This document shows positions 53,644 through 62,391 of a stretch of DNA of 64,000 nt, piece after piece. How positions within the stretch are numbered: position 1 is the first letter of the stretch; each line of letters starts with the position of its first letter. A program made the translations under genes and the position numbers. Under the pieces are notes generated by a model. It searched no databases and was not told where the DNA came from. It saw only the letters and a list, made by a program, of their open reading frames with translations. This DNA is from Tenacibaculum sp. SZ-18 (GTDB lineage: Bacteria > Bacteroidota > Bacteroidia > Flavobacteriales > Flavobacteriaceae): positions 3,641,777 to 3,705,776 of the forward strand of contig NZ_CP019335.1 in NCBI RefSeq assembly GCF_002813915.1, given 5' to 3'.

Positions 53644-54729
53644 TTATTTGAACCCTCGTAAAGAAACATCTTCATAGTTTCTTCTAACAAAATCTAAAGC
53701 ACTTTCTAAAACTTCGCCCATTCCTTTACTTTTTTTGAAAGAAATATCACTTGTAAAATCAAAAATTTCCATTTTTAATTTCTCGATATTTTCATTAGTA
53801 GAAATTTCATCATTTTTCATGCAAAAAACCAACTCGTTAATTCGGTCTTCGGAAGATAAAATACGTTTGGCAACTATAGAGCGTTCTTCTAGTTTATACT
53901 GCTCAATCGAGTTTTCGAGTAGCTTATCTCCTACCAGTTTTACCATTGGATAATTTTCTTTAAAAAATTGTGGATAGTACACTTTAAATTTTCCTTCAAA
54001 ACACTGCTGATCGAAGTCAATGGCTCTTATTTTATAAACAACATTATCAAAATCGTGGGTCGGAACAATTACATAATTGTACGATCTCATATCTCCTAAC
54101 AAACGAATCATACAACGCTCATTAAATTTTACAAACTCTTTTGCAATTTGTGATTTTTGAGATTCAGTACAGGTTTGTAAAATCTCTTTAATAAAAGTAT
54201 CACCTGGAATTCCTGCAATGTGTTCTTCAATTAAAGTATCCTTGTAAACAAGAAAGTTTAAATTATAGGGAGATAAAATATGTTCTAATTCTAAACCATA
54301 AACTCTTGAAGCATCGGTCTTTTTTACATAGAAGTATGTGTAATTATCATTTAAAACATTACGGACTTTTACACGAAAGGGTTTCGAGTTTCCAAACGTA
54401 CAAAAATCGACACAGTCGATATTTAAATATTGAATATTGTCCTCGTTTCCATTCGAATGTAGAATATTGTAAACTTTCTTTAAACTAAGATCTATTTCTT
54501 CTCTGTCAAACTCCGAATAGTATACACGAACCCACAAAGTATCTTCATCGTTTTTATCATACACAACAACCGATCCCTGAAAGCGTAATAAATCCTCGTA
54601 AAAAATTGGAATTTTAATATTCCTACTGTGTTCAATCAAGTATTCATTTAAAAAATGATTGATTGGAAACGCAGGTTTCTTTTTAGACATTAATTTTTCT
54701 TCGGAATGCATGAGTGGGTCTTTTTTCAA
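53644..54729 (-). CDS. conserved hypothetical protein with kinase-like C-terminal motifs
   Basis: A 361-residue soluble protein without signal peptide. The second half has a kinase-like arrangement: EEHIAGIPGDTFI, then RLLGDMRSYNYVIVPT (D..xxN, like a catalytic loop) and YKIRAIDFDQQCFEG (like the metal-binding DFD/DFG). This is reminiscent of atypical kinases such as the HipA or aminoglycoside-phosphotransferase folds, but no P-loop is clear. The start has several possible Met codons (MKKDPLMHSEEKLMSKKK). Function unknown. Confidence 0.65.
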   Translation of the reverse strand: MKKDPLMHSEEKLMSKKKPAFPINHFLNEYLIEHSRNIKIPIFYEDLLRFQGSVVVYDKNDEDTLWVRVYYSEFDREEIDLSLKKVYNILHSNGNEDNIQYLNIDCVDFCTFGNSKPFRVKVRNVLNDNYTYFYVKKTDASRVYGLELEHILSPYNLNFLVYKDTLIEEHIAGIPGDTFIKEILQTCTESQKSQIAKEFVKFNERCMIRLLGDMRSYNYVIVPTHDFDNVVYKIRAIDFDQQCFEGKFKVYYPQFFKENYPMVKLVGDKLLENSIEQYKLEERSIVAKRILSSEDRINELVFCMKNDEISTNENIEKLKMEIFDFTSDISFKKSKGMGEVLESALDFVRRNYEDVSLRGFK

Positions 54730-54794
54730 ATGTAAGCAATTAAACGAAGATTTTTGGAATAGAATTTGTTTCGAGTATGCGAAACTACACTACT

Positions 54795-55715
54795 ATGAAA
54801 AACTATAAAATTACCATTCCTGAACCGTGTCATGAAAACTGGAACCAAATGACTTCAGTTGAGAAAGGACGTTTTTGTAATTCTTGTTCAAAAACAGTGA
54901 TTGATTTTACTAAGAAATCTCCAAAACAAATTCAGGAGTACTTGCAACATAATCAAGGAAAACGAGTATGCGGACATTTTTATAAAAGGCAATTAGATAG
55001 TATTGTTATTGAATTACCGAGTACCATTTTTGAGAGAGAATTTTCATTTCAAAAGATGTTTGTTTTATTGATTTTAGTGGTAATGGGAACCAGTTTGTTG
55101 AGCTGTAAAACGGAAGGTAAAACTCAGAAAATTGAGAAAATAATTCTGAAAGATTCTATGGAAACATCGGAAAAAACCATAGACAGTTTGTTCTCAATTA
55201 TACAAAAGGAATCAACTATAAAGAAGAATGAAAAGAGTATAAAAGTACCAGAAAATGATAGCACTATAACAGTTTTGGGAGCACTACCTCCACCACCTAA
55301 AACTACGGGAATTGTAGTTGAACTCACAGGTGAGCCAGTTCTTGAAGAATATGACGAACCTCATTATTTTTCACTTATTGATAAAGTTCCGAGATTCAAA
55401 GGTGTAGTAAAAAGAGAAAATGAATCTTGGACAGAAAACTTTGAAAGAACGATGAAGGAATATGTAGTTAAAAACTTTCATAACGAGTCGTATCAAAATC
55501 TTGGATTAGCTACTGGGAAAAGGAAAATATTCATTCAAATTGTAATAGGTAATGTAGGTAATGTTGAAGAAATAAAAGTGAGAGCTCCTCATCCAAAATT
55601 AAGAGAAAAAATACAATTAATATTGAAGAAACTTCCTCAATTTATTCCTGGAGAAAATGATAAGAGACCAGTAAAAGTCAAGTATAATTTACCGATAAAT
55701 TTGATGATTGAGTAA
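54795..55715 (+). CDS. energy transducer TonB-like protein with N-terminal Cys-rich domain
   Basis: A 306-residue protein from ATG 54795; an in-frame ATG 18 bases upstream is weaker. The N-terminus carries PEPCHENWNQM, GRFCNSCSK and RVCGHFYKR, a possible metal-binding set. One transmembrane helix (about 97-115), a Pro-rich linker (LGALPPPPKT) and a C-terminal TonB-like domain (VRAPHPKLREKIQLILKKLP, YNLPINL) follow. TonB proteins pass proton-motive force to outer-membrane receptors. The Cys-rich domain is typical of a flavobacterial subgroup. Confidence 0.8.
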   Translation: MKNYKITIPEPCHENWNQMTSVEKGRFCNSCSKTVIDFTKKSPKQIQEYLQHNQGKRVCGHFYKRQLDSIVIELPSTIFEREFSFQKMFVLLILVVMGTSLLSCKTEGKTQKIEKIILKDSMETSEKTIDSLFSIIQKESTIKKNEKSIKVPENDSTITVLGALPPPPKTTGIVVELTGEPVLEEYDEPHYFSLIDKVPRFKGVVKRENESWTENFERTMKEYVVKNFHNESYQNLGLATGKRKIFIQIVIGNVGNVEEIKVRAPHPKLREKIQLILKKLPQFIPGENDKRPVKVKYNLPINLMIE

Positions 55716-55716
55716 G

Positions 55717-56832
55717 TTAAACTTCGAACATTTTACCAGGTAATGTTTTAACTGCTCCTTTCAGTTCCATTTGAATTAGTAATGATGATAATTTGTAAAC
55801 AGGAATTTCACAGTCCAATGCAATGACATCTAGCAATTCCTTTCCGTTATGTTGCAAATAATCATAAACCTTTTGTTCTTCGAGTGACAAGTCAATAAAA
55901 AGCGAGGTTTGTTTTGGAGCTGATTTCTTTGGAATATCCCAGTTTAACATTGCAATAATATCATCAGCTGAACTGAGTAAATGAGCTTGGTTGTTTTTTA
56001 TAAGATTGTTGCAGCCTTTGCTGTAAACATCATCAAACCTTCCAGGTAAAGCAAATACATCGCGATTATAGGAATTAGCAATATCTGCTGTAACCAATGA
56101 GCCTCCTTTTTCTGCAGATTCAATTATAATAGTTGCTTGTGATATTCCAGCAACAATACGATTGCGTTTCAAAAAATTTTCTCGCATTGGTTTTTCATGA
56201 TGCCAGAATTCGGTAATAAAACCACCATTGTTCATTACATCTCTCATATATTTTTTGTGAGTTTTCGGATATATATCATCCAACCCATGAGCTAAAACAG
56301 CAAGTGTTTGTAATTTGTTTTCAAAAGCAGCTTTGTGAGCGCAAATATCTGTTCCATATGCATATCCGCTTACAATAATTGGATGATGAGAAGCCAATTG
56401 AGCAATAAGATCATTACAAAATGAACGACCATAATTGGTTAGATTTCGAGTTCCGACAATTGAAATAATTTTTTCCTGATCCCAATTAATTTTTCCGTCA
56501 TGAAATAATAGTAAAGGTCCATCAACACAGTGTTGTAATCTTGTTGGATACGATGATTCTAGAAAATAACTGAAATTAATTTTTCCATCAACAATGTATT
56601 TTAATTCCTCTTCTACCCGATTTAAAAATGATGTTTTTTGAAGCTGTTTAATAACGAATTCACCAATTCCGTCAATTTTTAATAAACTCGAATTTCGTTC
56701 TTTAAATATTTGTTGAGCTGATCCAATATGTCGGATTAATTTTTTAGCAATAATAACACCAATGTTCGGTGTAGCTTGCAGTCGAAGTACTGCAAATAAT
56801 TCTTCTTCTAGCATGTTCTCTTTTAATAGCAT
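55717..56832 (-). CDS. dprA: DNA-processing protein DprA (Smf)
   Basis: A 371-residue protein that loads RecA onto incoming single-stranded DNA in transformation. N-terminal helix-hairpin-helix (TPNIGVIIAKKLIRHIG), Rossmann core with VGTRNLTNYGRSF, SGYAYGTDICAHKAA, GGFITEFWHHEKP, RNRIVAGIS and SAEKGGSLVTADIA, and a C-terminal winged-helix (about 300-371). The start may be the internal Met (MLEEELFAV). Its presence suggests competence or plasmid uptake functions; other com genes are not in the window. Confidence 0.93.
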   Translation of the reverse strand: MLLKENMLEEELFAVLRLQATPNIGVIIAKKLIRHIGSAQQIFKERNSSLLKIDGIGEFVIKQLQKTSFLNRVEEELKYIVDGKINFSYFLESSYPTRLQHCVDGPLLLFHDGKINWDQEKIISIVGTRNLTNYGRSFCNDLIAQLASHHPIIVSGYAYGTDICAHKAAFENKLQTLAVLAHGLDDIYPKTHKKYMRDVMNNGGFITEFWHHEKPMRENFLKRNRIVAGISQATIIIESAEKGGSLVTADIANSYNRDVFALPGRFDDVYSKGCNNLIKNNQAHLLSSADDIIAMLNWDIPKKSAPKQTSLFIDLSLEEQKVYDYLQHNGKELLDVIALDCEIPVYKLSSLLIQMELKGAVKTLPGKMFEV

Positions 56833-56898
56833 AGCAAAAGTACAATTTTTCTGAGATATTTATAGACTTGCTTTTTTGGAAAAACCGACCAAAAAAAT

Positions 56899-56906
56899 TA
56901 ACTTTG
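56899..56906 (+). promoter_or_regulatory. -7 promoter element of the HU/SPOR gene
   Basis: TAACTTTG matches TAnnTTTG only 5 bases before the ATG at 56912, which suggests a very short leader or leaderless mRNA. Confidence 0.45.
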
Positions 56907-56911
56907 TAGTT

Positions 56912-57835
56912 ATGACATTGAAAAGCTATATACAAGATTTATTATATCGTTATGATTGTGTGATAGTTCCAGGTTTTGGAGGTTTTATTGCTAACAAAAT
57001 TGGAGCAACGATTGAAGGTAGTAAAATTTACCCTCCTTCAAAAAGAATATCATTTAATGCACAATTAAATCATAATGATGGTTTATTTGTGAATCATGTA
57101 GCAGCTATTGAAAAGATTACCTTTAACCAAGCCAATGACAAAGTAGCTAAGGTTGTTTCTGAATGGAAGAAGCATCTACAAACTCAATCTTTAATGATTG
57201 ATGGAATTGGAACCATTACAACAAATACCGAAAACCAGTTAAACTTTGAACCAAGTGGTGAGGTAAATTTTGATCTAAATTCATTCGGTTTGACACCGGT
57301 TTCAGATGTTGAAAAAGTTGAAGTTCCTATTTTAGTTGACACGAAAACAAAAGTGTTAACTCCTAAGGTTGAGGTTAAAGAAAATGAACCACATAAAGTC
57401 GTAGAATCTCGTAATTTCTTAAAATATGCAGCAGGTGCGGCCATACTAGTGGCGGGTATTCTAGGAGTAAACAAATACAACGAAAACATTAGTTTAGAAG
57501 AATTAGCGAAAGAGCAAGACGCTATTGAACAAAAAATACAAAAAGCAACATTTATTATTGACGACCAACTTCCAACAGTTAGTTTGAATGTTGCCAAAGA
57601 AAATAACCAAGTTCATATTATTGCTGGTGCTTTTCAGTTAGAGAAAAACGCTCATAAAAAGATTAATGAATTAAAGAACAAAGGTTACGAAGCTGAAATT
57701 TTAGGTAAAAATCAATGGGGGCTTACACAAGTTTCTGTTGGAAGTTTTGCTACTAAAGAAGCTGCGGACGAAGTTATTGAAGAAATCAGAACTAAAATTT
57801 CTGCTGATGCTTGGATTTTGGTACAAGAAGACTAA
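56912..57835 (+). CDS. HU-like/SPOR domain protein, cell-envelope associated
   Basis: A 307-residue protein from ATG 56912, preferred over 56876. The N-terminal HU/CCDC81-like region (about 1-115) includes YIQDLLYRYDCVIVPGFGGFIAN and NHNDGLFVNHV; a transmembrane helix (about 179-196) follows, and the C-terminal SPOR domain (about 235-307; VHIIAGAFQLEKNAHKKI and LTQVSVGSFATKEAADEV) binds denuded peptidoglycan. This chimera is typical of Bacteroidota and is thought to act at septa. Divergent from dprA. Confidence 0.88.
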   Translation: MTLKSYIQDLLYRYDCVIVPGFGGFIANKIGATIEGSKIYPPSKRISFNAQLNHNDGLFVNHVAAIEKITFNQANDKVAKVVSEWKKHLQTQSLMIDGIGTITTNTENQLNFEPSGEVNFDLNSFGLTPVSDVEKVEVPILVDTKTKVLTPKVEVKENEPHKVVESRNFLKYAAGAAILVAGILGVNKYNENISLEELAKEQDAIEQKIQKATFIIDDQLPTVSLNVAKENNQVHIIAGAFQLEKNAHKKINELKNKGYEAEILGKNQWGLTQVSVGSFATKEAADEVIEEIRTKISADAWILVQED

Positions 57836-57887
57836 TGTTTCCACTTTTAATTACCTCTAGTTTTTAGTTCTTTCAAGGAGCTTTCTA

Positions 57888-57895
57888 TATCTTTG
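57888..57895 (+). promoter_or_regulatory. -7 promoter element of the thioesterase
   Basis: TATCTTTG, full match to TAnnTTTG, 15 bases before the ATG at 57911. It overlaps an in-frame TTG at 57893, making that TTG an unlikely start. Confidence 0.6.
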
Positions 57896-57910
57896 CGGAA
57901 AATTTTAAAG

Positions 57911-58423
57911 ATGAGAGCAAAGCATCCAAGAGAATCATTAACTATACTTACCGATTTAGTTTTACCTGGAGAAACAAACTATTTAGATAATCTTTTTGGG
58001 GGAGAGTTACTGGCAAGAATGGATCGTGCATGTAGTATTGCGGCAAGAAGACATTCGAGAAGAATTGTTGTAACAGCTTCTGTGAATCATGTTGCATTTA
58101 CTAAATCAGTTCCTGTAGGAAGTGTTGTGACTCTTGAAGCAAAAGTATCTAGAGCTTTCAGATCATCAATGGAGGTTTTTGTTGATGTTTGGATTGAAGA
58201 TCGTCAATCTGGTGAGAAAACTAAAGTTAACGAAGGTATCTATACATTCGTAGCTGTAGATGAAACAGGAAAGCCTGTGCCGATTGCTCAAATTGAACCA
58301 GAAACCGATTTAGAAAAATTAAGATATGACGGTGCACTTCGTAGAAAACAATTAAGCTTGGTTTTAGCGGGTAAAATGAAACCAAATGAAGCTACAGAAC
58401 TTAAGGCTTTATTTATGGATTAG
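57911..58423 (+). CDS. acyl-CoA thioesterase, hotdog fold
   Basis: A 170-residue single hotdog-domain protein from ATG 57911 (an upstream TTG at 57893 is inside the promoter). It shows GETNYLDNLFGGELLARMDRA with the catalytic Asn/Asp region, SVNHVAFTKSVPVGSVV and FRSSMEVFVDVWIED as in YciA/BACH-type thioesterases, which cleave long or medium acyl-CoA. Its stop overlaps the convergent AI-2E family gene by about 11 bases. Confidence 0.88.
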   Translation: MRAKHPRESLTILTDLVLPGETNYLDNLFGGELLARMDRACSIAARRHSRRIVVTASVNHVAFTKSVPVGSVVTLEAKVSRAFRSSMEVFVDVWIEDRQSGEKTKVNEGIYTFVAVDETGKPVPIAQIEPETDLEKLRYDGALRRKQLSLVLAGKMKPNEATELKALFMD

Positions 58424-59459
58424 AACGGCTTATCTTATCTATTTCTCCGTTTTCAGATAACATAATAGCAATGGATCGTGTTTTTTCAAATTGGGAAAAT
58501 ACGATAATCATTATTACCGTGATTGGTACAGATAAAACCATTCCGGTAATTCCCCAAATTTTCCCCCAAACAGCCAAGGAAAGTATAGTAACTAACGGAC
58601 TTAAGTTTAAAGACTTACCGAAGAGTCTTGGTTCTAAAATATTTCCTACAACTACTTGAATTGCACCAACAGCAATTACAATTATTAAAAATGGTGTAAA
58701 CTCACCAAATTGTAGTAAACTGAATATTGCTGGAAAAACAGTTCCAACTAATGAACCAATGGTAGGAATATAATTCAGTAAGAATATTAAAAACGCCCAA
58801 AAAGGAGCACTATCAATTCCAACAAAAAGTAATACAAAATAACTTAATATTCCTGTTAATAAACTAACGTAAGTTTTTAGTCGAATGTAGTTAGAAATAG
58901 AATCTTCGATTTTATCGAGCATCCCTTTCACACTTTGGTAATTGTTACCATTCGTTAAGATCATAAATAACTTTTTAACGAAACTTTTCTCTTCTAAAAA
59001 CAAGAAAAGGGCATAAATGATAATCATAAAAGTATCACCTAACAATCCACTAACTCCATTAGCAATATCACCTAATACAGAACCATAATCGAAATCGCCA
59101 ATTACAGATTTTATTGAAGTTAAAATATCAACATTTAAATAATTACCTAAATCGGTAATAATTTTTTGAATATTGGGTTCGTATTTGTCGTAAGAATTGG
59201 TAACGTTTGTAACACTGTTGGTAATAATTTCAGAAACAAAACCAAAAGCTAAAATGATTAACGTAAACACAATTACGTTACTTAACCATTTAGGTATAAA
59301 CTTTTTTGCAAAAGGAATTTTATAAATGGATTTTCGAATTTCTCTTGTGAAAAACCAAAATATCACAGCAAAAATGAAGGGTATTAAAATCCCTTTTCCA
59401 ATAACTAAAATAGCAATGATTGCTGTAGTTACAATTATAAAGTTTGAAGCTTTGTTCAT
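58413..59459 (-). CDS. AI-2E family transporter (PerM-like)
   Basis: A 348-residue membrane protein with about eight helices and the family regions LLFVGIDSAPFWAFLIFLLN, YIPTIGSLVGTVFPA and ILEPRLFGKSLNLSPLV, typical of the TqsA/PerM family. Some members move autoinducer-2 or ions; most are unassigned. It is the last gene of the leftward run starting at the sugar nucleotidyltransferase, 1 base after the M23 gene. Confidence 0.9.
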   Translation of the reverse strand: MNKASNFIIVTTAIIAILVIGKGILIPFIFAVIFWFFTREIRKSIYKIPFAKKFIPKWLSNVIVFTLIILAFGFVSEIITNSVTNVTNSYDKYEPNIQKIITDLGNYLNVDILTSIKSVIGDFDYGSVLGDIANGVSGLLGDTFMIIIYALFLFLEEKSFVKKLFMILTNGNNYQSVKGMLDKIEDSISNYIRLKTYVSLLTGILSYFVLLFVGIDSAPFWAFLIFLLNYIPTIGSLVGTVFPAIFSLLQFGEFTPFLIIVIAVGAIQVVVGNILEPRLFGKSLNLSPLVTILSLAVWGKIWGITGMVLSVPITVIMIIVFSQFEKTRSIAIMLSENGEIDKISRSNP

Positions 59460-59460
59460 T

Positions 59461-60669
59461 TTAGTTGGCTCTAATCCAATCAGAAGGGTTTAATCTATTT
59501 CTATTTTTGAAAAGTACAAAAACCAGATCTGTTTTTCCTGTAATTTTATCGGTAAAAACTTTACCTACAGCGTCTCCAGTTTTTACAGCTTGTCCTTTTT
59601 TTACATATATTTCTCTTAGGTTCGAATAAGTAGTAATATAATCACCGTGTTGAATCATTACCGTTTTAGTTCCTTTTTCTGATTTTGTAATTGTTAAAAT
59701 TTTCCCATTGAAGATACTTTTAGCAGTATCTCCTTTTTTTCCACGGATATGAAGTCCAGTACTATTAATTGTAATTGATCTAAAAGTCGGATGTGGTTGA
59801 ACACCGAATTTACGTGTAATAACACCATCTAAAGGCCAAGGTAAATATCCTTTATTCTGTTCGAAATTTGCTTTCAATGCTTTCTCGGCTTTACTTAGTA
59901 AGAATTCGCCTTTTTTAGCCTTACCTTTTTTTCCTTTATTCGCTTTTGCAATAGCAGCTCTAATGGCTTTATCAATTTTTTTCGCTACCGCTTTTTCCTC
60001 TCTAATTTTCTTTTGAAGTTGTTTTTTGTACTTGCTTTCTTGAGTTTTTATTTTAGTAACAAGTGTTTCTTGCTCTTCTTTCTCGTTTTCAATCTTTTTT
60101 TTCTGGTTTTTTTCTGTATTAAGTAAAACCTTCTTCTGATTTTTCTTTTTCGTAAGTGAATCGTTTAGCCTCTTAATTTCCTCAGTTTTAGTAATAACAC
60201 GTTGGCCTTGTTTTTTGCGGAAATTTTTATATTGCTCAATATATTTGATTCGTTTGTAGGCTTGTAAGAAGTTTTCAGAAGAAAGTAAAAACATAGTTTT
60301 ACTCTGTTGTGACTTACTCTTATAAGACTTAAAGACCATAGCTCCATAGTCAGTTTTTAACTTAGCAAGCTCTAAATTATTTTTTTCAATTTTCTTTTCG
60401 TTCTGTTTAATTTCCTTCGAAAGTTCTTCTGATTCCAGTTCAATTGTTTCAATTAAACGTTCACGAACAGTTATTTTCTGACTTAAATCTTTTAAGTCAT
60501 CTAAGGCATCTGTTTTTTCTTTATTCGTTTCAGAAAGTAACGTGTTGATTTTTTTAATCTCCTTGTTGAGCTTTTTACGGCGATTTTCGAGTTCTTTTCT
60601 GGATTGCCCTTGTAATGAAGTTCCAATAAAAAGAAAACTTAAAAATAATATGTAAAAAAAACGTTTCAC
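59461..60669 (-). CDS. EnvC-like murein hydrolase activator (degenerate M23 domain)
   Basis: A 402-residue exported protein: signal peptide (MKRFFYILFLSFLFIGTSLQGQS), a long coiled coil (about 25-250) and a C-terminal LytM/M23 domain (about 275-400). The metallopeptidase ligands are degenerate: the usual HxGxD region reads GLHIRGKKGDT and the LHFE-type motif reads LVFVLF. Such inactive LytM proteins activate amidases at the septum, as EnvC does. It follows DUF4292 with a 1-base overlap. Confidence 0.9.
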   Translation of the reverse strand: MKRFFYILFLSFLFIGTSLQGQSRKELENRRKKLNKEIKKINTLLSETNKEKTDALDDLKDLSQKITVRERLIETIELESEELSKEIKQNEKKIEKNNLELAKLKTDYGAMVFKSYKSKSQQSKTMFLLSSENFLQAYKRIKYIEQYKNFRKKQGQRVITKTEEIKRLNDSLTKKKNQKKVLLNTEKNQKKKIENEKEEQETLVTKIKTQESKYKKQLQKKIREEKAVAKKIDKAIRAAIAKANKGKKGKAKKGEFLLSKAEKALKANFEQNKGYLPWPLDGVITRKFGVQPHPTFRSITINSTGLHIRGKKGDTAKSIFNGKILTITKSEKGTKTVMIQHGDYITTYSNLREIYVKKGQAVKTGDAVGKVFTDKITGKTDLVFVLFKNRNRLNPSDWIRAN

Positions 60670-61436
60670 TATAGTTCTATTTCTTTATAACCCAAAGGTA
60701 TCTTAAACGGCATTTCTAAATTCTTATTAAACTCAATTGAACGTAAGTTTAAATCAATATTAGTGAATTTATTTTTTTCTGTTGCTCTAATTTGAATCTT
60801 TTCAGGGAAGAAAACGTTATTCTTTTCTATATAATTAGGATATAAAACATCTAATCGTTGGTTTTTAAGTGGGTTTAAAACATATTGCTTTGTCAACTTA
60901 AAATGCTTTGGACTAATATGGTAGAAAATATCAAAAAGCAAAGTTTGATTCTTAGGATACAATTTATAAGATTGATCAATAATTTCAACTTCTTGTTTGT
61001 TTTTTTTAAGGTTGTAAATCGCTTGACCTAAGAGCATATTTTGTAATTGAGTGAAATTAATATCTACACCCAATAGTTTTTTTAACATAGAAAAATCTCC
61101 TTCAAAATAGTTTCTCTTATAAGGAGAATAAAAACTGACTTTTTCTGGAGTTATCTTAGCTTTAAAAACAGTAATAAGTTTGGTTCCTTTCAACCAAATA
61201 ACTTCATCTTTTATCATTTTCATTTTAACTGAAAATCCAAGGTTTTCATTGGCATCTTTATAGTTTACTTTTAGCTTTGCATCAACCGTTTTAGGAAAGT
61301 TTAAGTTGTTGTGCTTTCGAATAATTTTTCTTGATGACATTTTAGCAACTTCACTAGTTGATTTCACAACATTTCGAGAAGATTTACAAGAACCAAAAGC
61401 AAGTAATCCAACTAAAAGATAACGATATAATTTCAT
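60669..61436 (-). CDS. DUF4292 lipoprotein
   Basis: A 255-residue protein with lipobox FGSC (MKLYRYLLVGLLAFGSC). The mature part is a half-barrel pattern (LKVNYKDANENLGFSVKMKMI, VIWLKGTKLITVFKAKITPEKVSFYSPYKR) as in the DUF4292 family; its fold is similar to LolA/LolB-type lipid-binding proteins, so a role in outer-membrane lipoprotein handling is possible. Sits between the TPR gene and the EnvC-like gene in one operon. Confidence 0.85.
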   Translation of the reverse strand: MKLYRYLLVGLLAFGSCKSSRNVVKSTSEVAKMSSRKIIRKHNNLNFPKTVDAKLKVNYKDANENLGFSVKMKMIKDEVIWLKGTKLITVFKAKITPEKVSFYSPYKRNYFEGDFSMLKKLLGVDINFTQLQNMLLGQAIYNLKKNKQEVEIIDQSYKLYPKNQTLLFDIFYHISPKHFKLTKQYVLNPLKNQRLDVLYPNYIEKNNVFFPEKIQIRATEKNKFTNIDLNLRSIEFNKNLEMPFKIPLGYKEIEL

Positions 61437-61439
61437 GTA

Positions 61440-62360
61440 TTATTTACGTTTTTTTTGATATTTGTTCACGTTTTTAGAATCACCAAGCCCTTGGTAGGCT
61501 TTAATTAGTTCATTATAAAAACGATTTGTTAATGCTTTATCATCAATTACAAAATCAATACCATTTTGCAGACTTTCAACTGCTTTTTTAAATTGTTTGT
61601 TTTTATTTAACGCTTTTCCGTTCATTAAGTACACAATAGGTTGTGCAGGGAACAAAGACAGTCCTTGTTCACTATAAATTAATAACGAGGCATCATTTTC
61701 CTTATCTAATGAATCTAGCAATTTTGTTAAAACTTGAAAGGACTTGTTTTTTTTAAAGAGAGTCTTTAAATTTTCTTTTTTTGTATTTTGAGTTATTGCT
61801 TCTAGCTTTCTGGTTTTTGCCATTGGAAACATACTTCTTTTGATAGCACGAAGACGTGAATCTAACATTTTAGCCTCAGCAAGTTCATCTAAAAGGCGAA
61901 TTGCTGATTGCCTGTCATTGTTTTGTAGATGAAGAAAAACAAGAGCACGTTTTTTCTTTGGAAATTTTTTAGCTATTATTTTTTGAGTTTTAATAGCATC
62001 AGGGAAGTTTCTGTTTTTTTTATGAATAGCAACAATGTGCTCTAATATCCAAAGATTATCTTTCTCTTGAGAAAGAGCCTCTTCTCCATAGATTAGAGCT
62101 TCTGGAGTTTTATTGAGATAATAATAATTTTTTGATAATTCAAAAAGTACTGCTTTATTGTTTGGAAGAATTGTGTTACATTCTTCTAAATAATCAATAG
62201 CTTTCTGATAATTGTTTATTGCTTTTTCCGTTATTGCTTCAAAGAAAAACTCTTCGAATTTCAACATTTTTTTCTCGCTGACACTGGCATCTAAAACAAT
62301 ACTGTCTTGAGCGAATGAGAATTGAGAAATAAAAAAAATCAATAAACACCAACGTAAAAT
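61440..62360 (-). CDS. exported tetratricopeptide-repeat protein with uncertain start
   Basis: A protein of about 306 residues with a signal peptide (RWCLLIFFISQFSFAQ) and TPR-like helix pairs (AINNYQKAIDYLEECNTILP, NKAVLFELSKNYYYLNKTPEAL, and so on). The frame extends back to ATG 62462 inside the upstream gene, but the signal peptide requires a start near ATT 62360 or TTG 62342; no ATG or GTG is available there. Probably a periplasmic scaffold, located between the nucleotidyltransferase and DUF4292 genes. Confidence 0.75.
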   Translation of the reverse strand: MLRWCLLIFFISQFSFAQDSIVLDASVSEKKMLKFEEFFFEAITEKAINNYQKAIDYLEECNTILPNNKAVLFELSKNYYYLNKTPEALIYGEEALSQEKDNLWILEHIVAIHKKNRNFPDAIKTQKIIAKKFPKKKRALVFLHLQNNDRQSAIRLLDELAEAKMLDSRLRAIKRSMFPMAKTRKLEAITQNTKKENLKTLFKKNKSFQVLTKLLDSLDKENDASLLIYSEQGLSLFPAQPIVYLMNGKALNKNKQFKKAVESLQNGIDFVIDDKALTNRFYNELIKAYQGLGDSKNVNKYQKKRK

Positions 62361-62370
62361 ATTGGTGTTT
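62344..62370 (-). promoter_or_regulatory. hairpin at the start of the TPR gene
   Basis: AAACACCAA and TTGGTGTTT form a 9-bp perfect stem with a 9-base loop that contains the putative ATT start; T8 follows after five bases. It looks like a terminator or attenuator for the upstream gene and would hide the TPR start. Confidence 0.45.
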
Positions 62371-62391
62371 AATGTATTGTTTTGTTGTGTA

